This document shows, piece after piece, positions 1 through 6,202 of a stretch of DNA of 12,372 nucleotides (within the stretch, counting starts at the first letter, position 1; every line of letters begins with the position of its first letter). Location: contig JANBTH010000712.1 in NCBI GenBank assembly GCA_027578815.1, positions 1-12,372 on the forward strand. Direction: 5' to 3'. Made by a program: the position numbers and the translations under genes. Below the pieces are notes generated by a model, which saw only the letters and a program-made list of their open reading frames with translations, had not been told where the DNA came from and did not search any database. The stretch is from Coemansia sp. RSA 1804. Lineage: Eukaryota; Kickxellomycota; Kickxellomycetes; Kickxellales; Kickxellaceae.

Positions 1-350
1 GTAGTAGTGTTTTGAAACGTTTTCTTTTTTAGTTTAGCAAATAAAGATCAGAAATTAATTTGGCTAATGTGGGTGGTAGTAATGTGGAATACGAAAGAGC
101 AACATGTACACGTATTTGCTAATGTTTTTAGAGCAGGGAGAAGCTAACATTCACAAATATGAACATTCTAAGATTTTAATAGTTTTATAGAGAGAATTTA
201 GTAGTATCTAGAGTATTTATTTAAAGTAACAAAAATCCAGTGCTCAGCTACACTGCTTTTATAAACCTCTGGTATAAGCTACTGGTGAATGCCTTTTAGA
301 GTCTGATACTGGATGTCTACACAAGTCCCACGCTTGCCCAATGGTTTTGA
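1..350. other. AT-rich stretch without a recognisable gene
   Basis: No intact reading frame is visible. The stretch is AT-rich with stops in every frame. A few short peptide-like segments occur, for example around 43-90 in frame 1. They could be scrambled N-terminal remains of the kinase relic that follows, but I cannot align them convincingly. No tRNA-like or other RNA structure was seen. Confidence 0.5.
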
Positions 351-1028
351 TTCCAGCTCGAATCCATAATAATCGAGCACTGTGGAGACACCATAGAAAT
401 GTTTGCTCAGAAATGCATTATGAAGTATGGCAACCCAGAAGAGTTTGAAGACACTGTTTGCAATGCAATTAGACGGTATTTAGCCTGCATTGCAAAGGCT
501 TACTCTGTTGGCATTCTCCACCGTGACATTTCATTAGGAAACATTGCTATTAAGAATTCCCAGGCCAAGATCATTAACTAGGGATTACCACAGGTTTTCA
601 ATAACGTTAAACTAGCTGGAATCAACAAAATAGAGCAGACATGGGATTTCAGCAGGGCTGACATATCAGTATGAGGCAAACCATAGCCCGATCACAGAAT
701 CATCATTGTTTATGAGCATCCATGTGGTTCTTGGCTTTACAATTTCAAAAATGTTGACAATGAAATAACGGCACTAGCTTGATTGGACTGTCTGATGTAT
801 GGCAACACCAATCCCAGAAACTTTAAAATTCCTCACTCCCCGAAAACCACATTAGCAACTCTAGATTAAGTGTACAGGATTCCATTCTGCAAGGAAGGCA
901 AGAAAATTACAGGAAGATTTTTAAAGGATAAAGCCACTAACTATATAAAACCAGAAAATATAGATGGTTCTGCTTACTACCTAATGAAACCAAGGAATTT
1001 TGAGCTTATTTATACCTTTCTTCGTTAA
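351..1028 (+). pseudogene. Decayed FunK1-like fungal protein kinase
   Basis: The remains of a protein kinase of the fungus-specific FunK1 type. Frame 3 reads an EHCG hinge segment (about 375-386), then a helical stretch, then the catalytic loop HRDISLGN at 519-542, which keeps the kinase HRD and the downstream Asn. The frame stops at a TAG (579-581), right where the metal-binding Asp-aromatic-Gly motif should be: the sequence reads Ile-Asn-stop-Gly. Farther on, a different frame (from about 700) reads SSLFMSIHVVLG, which resembles the FunK1 segment after the activation loop. The original frame then resumes near 750 (DNEITALA) with more stops before the final TAA at 1026-1028. So there are several stops and at least two frame changes, and no functional kinase is possible. 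The kinase identity is fairly secure from the catalytic loop. The FunK1 assignment rests on remembered family features. Confidence 0.65.
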
Positions 1029-1323
1029 ATATATTGCTCAAATGAAAAAAGAGATGACATGATATCAGCGTCAAACATTTATCGGCTCTCACAATGATAT
1101 CAGAGCACCACGATATATGCGCGGCTATGTGTGATAATCATTTGAAAGCATCATTTTTACCATATCATTCTTGAGGGTTTCCTTTAAGAGCGAATAGAGG
1201 AAATTCTCTTTATATTTAATTAATTCTTTTAAAACAGCTCTGCTAAATTATTATTATTATTAGTCGTTTAAAAATACTACAAACATCAGCAGCAATTGGG
1301 TCGACCCAGATATGTGGCCCAAG
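1029..1323. other. AT-rich spacer, 3' side of the thioesterase gene
   Basis: This lies downstream of both the kinase relic and the minus-strand thioesterase. It holds a near-direct repeat of ATGATATCAG (about 1059 and 1095) and an ATT microsatellite at about 1246-1260. Read on the minus strand, the latter gives repeated AATAAT and could serve as an A-rich 3'-end processing signal for the thioesterase mRNA. No gene is seen. Confidence 0.4.
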
Positions 1324-2280
1324 CTAGAGTCTAGGCTTAGATCCTTGCGCACGAGTGATCTCACTGGTGAACTCCAGCGCTTCGCCCTCGTTTCCAAGAC
1401 TAGTGCCACGAACAACGCCCTCCTGAGCCGTGGAGGCAACGAGAACCCCTTCATGGTTATATATGCGACCAACAACCAGACCACGACCGGATGCGGCACG
1501 CGGGCTCTCGATAACGTAGAGAAGCCAGTCGTCTGCGCGGAAGGACTCGTGGAACCAGATCGTGTGGTCGAGGCTGACGAGCATCGACAACTTGTAATTT
1601 GTGTCCGGTTGGTCCAGCTGGAACGGACGGAGCGATGTTCCGATGAACCCAAAGTCCGACGCGTAGGCCAGCATGCTTTGGTGGTGCAGTGGACCAAGGT
1701 CGCTCATGTCGCCCTTAGCGCGAAGCCAAATAGCGTTGAACGGCAGTCCTCGCTGGTCCCTCGGCAACGGAATATGGCGTGTCTCCACAGGCAGCGTGTT
1801 GTACTCTGTGATCTTCTCGGTATCCACCACCTTGCCTGCGCGCTCACGCCGACGGCGCTCGTGCTCCTCGCGAGTGAGCAGCGAGTCGGGTGGCGGAACC
1901 ACAGGCATCGCGTACTGGTGGCGAAGAACAGAGGGCTCGGGCCGCTGGAAACTGACTGTGGCCATGAATATCACCCGCCCACTCTGTTTGGCGATGACCA
2001 GGCGTGAGCAGAACGACTTCCCTTGCCGGATCCTGCGGACCTCGTAGGCGATCATCTCATCGTTGCTCCCGGCCGCCAGAAAGTAGCAGTGGAACGAATT
2101 GCACCGGTACGGGCTTTCGACTGTTTTCCCTGCCGCCGACATCGCTTGCCCTATTACTTGGCCTCCGAATACGCCCCGGTTCCCCTTGGGGCGCCACAGA
2201 TCGACCGAGAGAAACGTGTCTGGCCCGACTTCTTGGAGCTCAAGTGTGCGCTCGTTGAACGGGTTTTTGTTGTCTGACAT
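1324..2280 (-). CDS. Acyl-CoA thioesterase, TesB/ACOT8 type (probably peroxisomal)
   Basis: A 318-residue double-hotdog thioesterase that hydrolyses acyl-CoA to free fatty acid and CoA. It matches bacterial TesB and peroxisomal ACOT8/yeast Tes1 in length and order. The N-terminal hotdog contains VFGGQVIGQAM (37-47), NSFHCYFL (61-68) and GKSFCSRLV (87-95). The C-terminal hotdog contains YASDFGF (206-212), LDHTIWFH (237-244) and ASTAQEGVVR (282-291). The expected catalytic trio is visible as Asp209, Ser236 and Gln286. Residues 140-150 form a highly charged linker. The C-terminus is Pro-Arg-Leu, a variant PTS1 signal, so peroxisomal beta-oxidation is the likely setting. The ATG at 2280 was chosen because homology begins soon after it and its context is good (A at -3). 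The frame stays open upstream for 105 more codons, and an alternative ATG lies at 2556. The stop is TAG. Confidence 0.93.
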   Translation of the reverse strand: MSDNKNPFNERTLELQEVGPDTFLSVDLWRPKGNRGVFGGQVIGQAMSAAGKTVESPYRCNSFHCYFLAAGSNDEMIAYEVRRIRQGKSFCSRLVIAKQSGRVIFMATVSFQRPEPSVLRHQYAMPVVPPPDSLLTREEHERRRRERAGKVVDTEKITEYNTLPVETRHIPLPRDQRGLPFNAIWLRAKGDMSDLGPLHHQSMLAYASDFGFIGTSLRPFQLDQPDTNYKLSMLVSLDHTIWFHESFRADDWLLYVIESPRAASGRGLVVGRIYNHEGVLVASTAQEGVVRGTSLGNEGEALEFTSEITRAQGSKPRL

Positions 2281-2592
2281 TCTTCTGTTTGTTCGAGGAG
2301 AGGAGGAGAGAAAGGAAAAAAGGTACAGAATAGACGCAATCGAGGTATTCAGTGAAGAAAGGAGAGAAGAAAAGCCAGAAACGATTGTTACACCAGCGAA
2401 GGCTGTCAGAAGCCAGGGTCCAAGGTTCAGAAAGTAACAAACCGCGCTCGGTGTCGAAAACCTCCGTCTATCCGATCGTGGCAAATGAAAAAAGCAGTCA
2501 AAGCGTGTGAAGGTGAAAGAGGCGCACACCTTTTTTCCCGCAATCTTCGAAAGCATAAAGGGTTTCTGTGAAGCAGGTCCCCAAAAACGCGT

Positions 2593-2598
2593 CACGTG
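2593..2598. promoter_or_regulatory. CACGTG E-box (first of two)
   Basis: A perfect palindromic E-box in the context GTCACGTGA, 313 bp upstream of the thioesterase ATG. TCACGTG is the core bound by Cbf1/Pho4-type bHLH factors in fungi. Binding here is inferred from the motif only. Confidence 0.4.
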
Positions 2599-2650
2599 AA
2601 TACTCGTTGTTTGATTAGCTAATTGTAATTATTTTGATTGGCGATTAACA

Positions 2651-2656
2651 CACGTG
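2651..2656. promoter_or_regulatory. CACGTG E-box (second of two)
   Basis: A second perfect E-box, 58 bp from the first, with an inverted CCAAT box between them at about 2636-2640. The paired arrangement is more suggestive of real regulation than a single six-base hit. Confidence 0.4.
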
Positions 2657-2984
2657 GCGAGTTTTTTCTCCCTCTTCATTGAACTTGACACCAAAATGAA
2701 GTGGAAACATTTTGCTTTTTTTTTTTTGTTGGTGTTTCGTTCACAACGACGCTATTTTGAAATCTTTATTCTCGCAAAAACACACAAAAAATAACCAGCT
2801 CGTGAACTTTTTTGTTCTGGGGCTTCTTATTCGAATCTTCAAGAAGAAAGGAGCAAAAGGTACGTTGCGTTTCCTTCTTCCTTGGTTTAGCGTTTTCTCG
2901 TTTGTTCAAACCGCCCATTGCATATTTAATTGCTCATTTTTGCTCTTTCGATCCAACTGCCATTATATTTTGAACGATGCTCCA

Positions 2985-3046
2985 AGCTGTTCTGAATGCA
3001 ACGAGTTGCAGGCCCTACAGCTCTCCATGATATTGCAGGGCCCTGC
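2985..3046. repeat. Cluster of palindromes upstream of the GLTSCR1-domain gene
   Basis: Concentric inverted repeats are centred at 3003.5. The outer arms are AGCTGT (2985-2990) and ACAGCT (3017-3022). The inner arms are TGCAAC (2997-3002) and GTTGCA (3005-3010). A perfect 12-base palindrome, GCAGGGCCCTGC, follows at 3035-3046. TTGCAGGCCCT at about 3007-3017 is echoed by TTGCAGGGCCCT at about 3034-3044. The role is unknown; it could be a dimeric factor site or a folded leader or small RNA. Confidence 0.4.
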
Positions 3047-3266
3047 TCAAGCATTCATAACGACTGTCGCTAGCAAAAGAGGATTCCAATCTTGTACAGC
3101 TAACAATTAAACGTCCTTTCCCCACATGGCTTGTAGATTTGATGACATAAGTAGGGAAGCTGCTTTTCGAAACGCGTGGAAGGTTGTCTCTTCTTTTCTT
3201 TTCTTTTGTTCGGCTTTACCTATCCTATTGTTTTGTTAGCGAGCGCGCGGAGACAGCCTCTTTAGT

Positions 3267-5156
3267 ATGTCAATGTCGCCTGGGCCAGCAGCTACGAGTC
3301 ATATACGCAAAGCAGACGGACAGCAGACATCCAGATCAACGACACCGGCAACAGACGCGTCTTCAGCCAGCAGCAATGCAGATAGTCGTGGAACAAGCGC
3401 AGAGCATTTGGCGCAGCTGAAGCATACAGCCCATGCACAACAGCAAACTCCTCCAGCAACCCAGCGGTCGATAAATACGGGCGGTGTTGCACCACGGTCC
3501 CGACCGCATACGCCACCGGCCCAAGCAGCCTCGTCAGGATCGACTCAACTTATTCGCAAGATACATGTGGCAGGTGTTATTGTCGAGGTTGTGCGACAGG
3601 AGACACGTATTATATACCGTCTTCAGGGAAACATGCCAGTGTCGTCGCTTACAGCCGAGCAGCGGATAAAGGTTATGGAGGAAATACAGCGGCTGCGAAA
3701 TAGTGGTCCTGTAACCCCGACAAACGCTGCACAACAAACAGACCAGTCTCGTTCTCGATCAAAAACAGTTAAAGATGGTGCTGATGGTGTGGGATCAGCG
3801 GAATCCAAGCACAGTTATCCGTATATGCAAAGCTCACAGCAAATCAGACCAGCGCCTCGGCTGGCAAATGCAAAGCAAAGAGACACACTTTCACGACCCC
3901 TGGCCTCAAAGCAAGAGGCAGTGTCCACACACAGTCGACCGCGCCCATCTCTTCCCAACATTGCACCTCGGCCGCTGGGAGCTGACAACAAGACGGCTAC
4001 CCCGCCTCGATCAGCACCTCTTCGCGGCTCGTTGGATTCGCCAGATACAACATCACAGCCACGCTCAGCCACGCCCTTAAACAAATCGTCACAACAGCAA
4101 AGCAATTCGTCGTCTCCAGCGACAACACAGAGGTCTACACTGGAACGAATGTATCAGTCGGCATACTTGAAGCTCCTTGGCGGACCAGTCGGGGTATTGA
4201 GGAAACTTAATCCGCCAGTTGAGCTGGGTTCGCTTCTTAAAAATAAGGACACTGGTGGTTCTATTTCTATCGACGAGAGAACAGCCACCGCACCAGCAAT
4301 GCTTTTGCAAATACTGAAATCGCTGACCAAGGCACAGGCGGCACAGCTTGCTGGCATGTACGACCGGGAACTAAAGTCAGGAAGGAGGTCACTTGAGATT
4401 AGCACCAGCGGGCTGCGTGGGTTGGGCACGGCTAGCCAACCGCAGTCGGGGGAGAGCTCGCCCGTTGCTGGTAGCATTTCTGGCTCAGAATTCGACGGAA
4501 CGTTGGATGCGCCTGGCTCTGGAGCGACAGCACCGACCAAACGGCGCAATACGGGCAGATTCGCAAAATCGGTGGCCAAGAGAAGATCAGTGTCAACATC
4601 GGAGCCTGCGAGCGGCACGGCATCGCCAACGAGGGACGATAAGCAGACGAGTACGAAGGTTCTGTCATATGCACACAAGGATATGGTTCGCCATACACTA
4701 GCACCGCTTGCCGAGCGACGTAAGCGCCCAAACAATGTGAGGCATGAGGCGGAGATCGGCAAGCGGTTCCGTGAGGCCCTGGCAATGGACCACCAGATGG
4801 TACGTAATCCCGATTGGCGGACGCCCTTTTCTGACACGCGAGACATTGTTCAGCGCTTACTGCCGTTCCATGTGTTTCAGTACCCTGACGCAGCCATTGA
4901 TGGGGCGACAAGACAGCTGGAGGCAGGAGTAGATAGTTCTACAGGCGCGCTAGGAAGACGTCTTGCCAACATCTCGGCAAGGTATAACGGAATCCTGGAA
5001 AGAGATGCGTCTGTTGAGGGCTTTTACCGTGTGGATGATATCCAGCTGGAAATGAGCCGCATATACGATGCTACAGACCAATTTTCCCAGCTGGAGGAAG
5101 AGAGGATCCAGCTGTACATGTCGTTAGCGGAGCCTTCAACTGGAAAGCAAGAGTAA
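3267..5156 (+). CDS. GLTSCR1-domain protein, probable SWI/SNF-type remodeller subunit
   Basis: A 629-residue, mostly disordered protein with a C-terminal GLTSCR1 (BICRA/BICRAL) conserved region. The region starts near 485 and carries the hallmark NPDWRTPF (514-521) and RLLPFHVFQYPD (530-541), preceded by the basic KRPNN (486-490). In animals this domain anchors the protein in the non-canonical BAF complex, so a nuclear chromatin-remodelling role is inferred. Residues 1-92, 147-286 and 375-465 are rich in Ser, Thr, Pro and Gln. Two ordered blocks stand out: 93-145 (beta-rich, then helical) and 287-370 (helical, with LLQILKSLTKAQAAQL at 346-361). Basic patches at 425-440 may be nuclear localisation signals. 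The C-terminus (592-620) is helical and charged. The ATG at 3267 has A at -3; a second in-frame ATG at codon 3 is possible. The stop is TAA and no introns are evident. Confidence 0.8.
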   Translation: MSMSPGPAATSHIRKADGQQTSRSTTPATDASSASSNADSRGTSAEHLAQLKHTAHAQQQTPPATQRSINTGGVAPRSRPHTPPAQAASSGSTQLIRKIHVAGVIVEVVRQETRIIYRLQGNMPVSSLTAEQRIKVMEEIQRLRNSGPVTPTNAAQQTDQSRSRSKTVKDGADGVGSAESKHSYPYMQSSQQIRPAPRLANAKQRDTLSRPLASKQEAVSTHSRPRPSLPNIAPRPLGADNKTATPPRSAPLRGSLDSPDTTSQPRSATPLNKSSQQQSNSSSPATTQRSTLERMYQSAYLKLLGGPVGVLRKLNPPVELGSLLKNKDTGGSISIDERTATAPAMLLQILKSLTKAQAAQLAGMYDRELKSGRRSLEISTSGLRGLGTASQPQSGESSPVAGSISGSEFDGTLDAPGSGATAPTKRRNTGRFAKSVAKRRSVSTSEPASGTASPTRDDKQTSTKVLSYAHKDMVRHTLAPLAERRKRPNNVRHEAEIGKRFREALAMDHQMVRNPDWRTPFSDTRDIVQRLLPFHVFQYPDAAIDGATRQLEAGVDSSTGALGRRLANISARYNGILERDASVEGFYRVDDIQLEMSRIYDATDQFSQLEEERIQLYMSLAEPSTGKQE

Positions 5157-5421
5157 ACCACCCGTGCAAGGGATAAAATTTGTTGAAAGCGAGGAGAGTG
5201 GAGCGACATGTTTCTACTGGTAAAATGCAGTAATCTTTTTTGTGCGGAGCTGAAAATAGGAGATAACAATACCGCCTTTCTTCTTTCTTTAAGGTTCTCT
5301 CCGCTGTAATTAAACTCTATTAAGACTGGGCTGTTTGTGTCTGTGTTTAAGCGTGTTCCAGATGTGTTTAAAAGGAACAGTAAAAAGCGTACAGCGGGGA
5401 AGAAGAAGATGGTTTAATGCC

Positions 5422-5472
5422 TACCTTCTTTCTCCCCCACACATGTAAAGCAGAGGTGGTGGGAAGAAGGTA
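5422..5472. repeat. Inverted repeat able to form a hairpin
   Basis: The arms TACCTTCTT (5422-5430) and AAGAAGGTA (5464-5472) pair perfectly over nine bases. A further inner pairing of CCAC (5437-5440) with GTGG (5456-5459) leaves a 15-base loop. It lies about 266 bases past the stop of the GLTSCR1-domain gene. It could be a 3'-UTR structure or simply a by-product of a purine/pyrimidine-rich tract. Confidence 0.4.
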
Positions 5473-6006
5473 AGGTGTTTTATGTCTTTAACAACACGGA
5501 TAAATGCAGCCAAACAAGACAAAAGTGGATAAAGGTCTTCAGACACACAATGTGTTTCTCCAATCGCAAGCTTTATTGCTCTTAAGACTATTGAACACAG
5601 GGAACAGAAAAGGAAAGGCACGCTCAAGAGGACGCATTTGCTTAATGCTAGTGCAAGTTTCAAGTGTGGAGAGTTTCTTACGAGAGAAAAAAAAGTCAGT
5701 AAATGTTGATACAGTTGGTTTAACATTATTCTGGTTCAGTCAGACGAGCTCAAATATTGATTTTTGCAACTCTGGTTGTAATGATATACAAGTGTTTCTA
5801 CTTTTGTGGTTCCAACAGGAAAAAAGCCTCAAATGGTTGAGCATAACGTATATCTAAAGCCGAAAAATAAAGACAAGAGGTGTATTAGCTTAAATTTTCA
5901 TTCTGAAACATTACGTTTGCGTAGTTTAGGAACCACTGGGAAAAACTACGGGCAAATGAAGAATATGCGCAATTGATGATATTGGATAAATGGACCACTT
6001 TTAGGT

Positions 6007-6013
6007 TATATAA
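6007..6013 (+). promoter_or_regulatory. TATA box of the secreted repeat-protein gene
   Basis: TATATAA followed by GG, 196 bases upstream of the ATG at 6203. A start of transcription around 6040-6060 would give a leader of about 150 bases. TATA promoters in fungi often mark strongly regulated or highly expressed genes, which suits a secreted structural or stress protein. The assignment is by motif and position. Confidence 0.45.
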
Positions 6014-6202
6014 GGCGTTTGTCGGATGTTAGCCCAGCCGCACACGATGCAAAAGACTTTTCTCTCTTGAACAAAAACATACACATACAATATTATTTAC
6101 TGGTAAGGGAAAAAGTCATTTTATATATTGGAATTTCATTTTAAAAAAATTAGATAAACATCTTGTTCTTGTCTACCAAAATAGCTATATTATAAAGAAA
6201 CC

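Larger units (their letters stand above)
2281..3266. promoter_or_regulatory. Divergent promoter region between thioesterase and GLTSCR1-domain gene
   Basis: A 986-bp region separates two head-to-head start codons, so both promoters must lie here. It holds two CACGTG E-boxes (2593-2598 and 2651-2656) and an inverted CCAAT box (ATTGG, about 2636-2640). It also has a poly-T run (about 2715-2727) and a palindrome cluster (2985-3046). CT-rich leaders lie next to both genes, seen as a purine-rich block at about 2295-2330 and as CTTTT repeats at about 3188-3207. A frame at 2712-3110 is open but begins with TTG and reads as low-complexity Phe/Leu, so I do not call it a gene. Confidence 0.55.
5157..6202. 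other. Intergenic region: 3' end of one gene, promoter of the next
   Basis: About 1 kb with no convincing gene. The open frames at 5421-5726 (-) and 5504-5857 (+) have no recognisable protein character. Visible elements are a hairpin (5422-5472), an AATAAA (5866-5871), a spaced inverted repeat GTGGTTCC (5806-5813)/GGAACCAC (5929-5936), a TATA box (6007-6013) and a short upstream ORF (6047-6070). Confidence 0.5.

Noticed and set aside
1246..1323. Readthrough of the thioesterase TAG into a 26-codon extension
   Set aside because: The extension ends in a run of Ile codons from the ATT microsatellite, and the context after TAG is not a known readthrough signal.
1312..2007. Plus-strand 231-codon frame opposite the thioesterase
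   Set aside because: The minus-strand product matches TesB/ACOT8 along its length, including catalytic residues, so the opposite frame is a shadow.
2712..3110. Possible small gene upstream of the GLTSCR1-domain gene
   Set aside because: It begins with TTG, is Phe/Leu low-complexity at the start, and resembles no protein. The palindromes inside are better treated as DNA or RNA elements.
4154..4846. Minus-strand 230-codon frame opposite the GLTSCR1-domain gene
   Set aside because: The plus strand carries the recognisable domain; this frame shows no motif.
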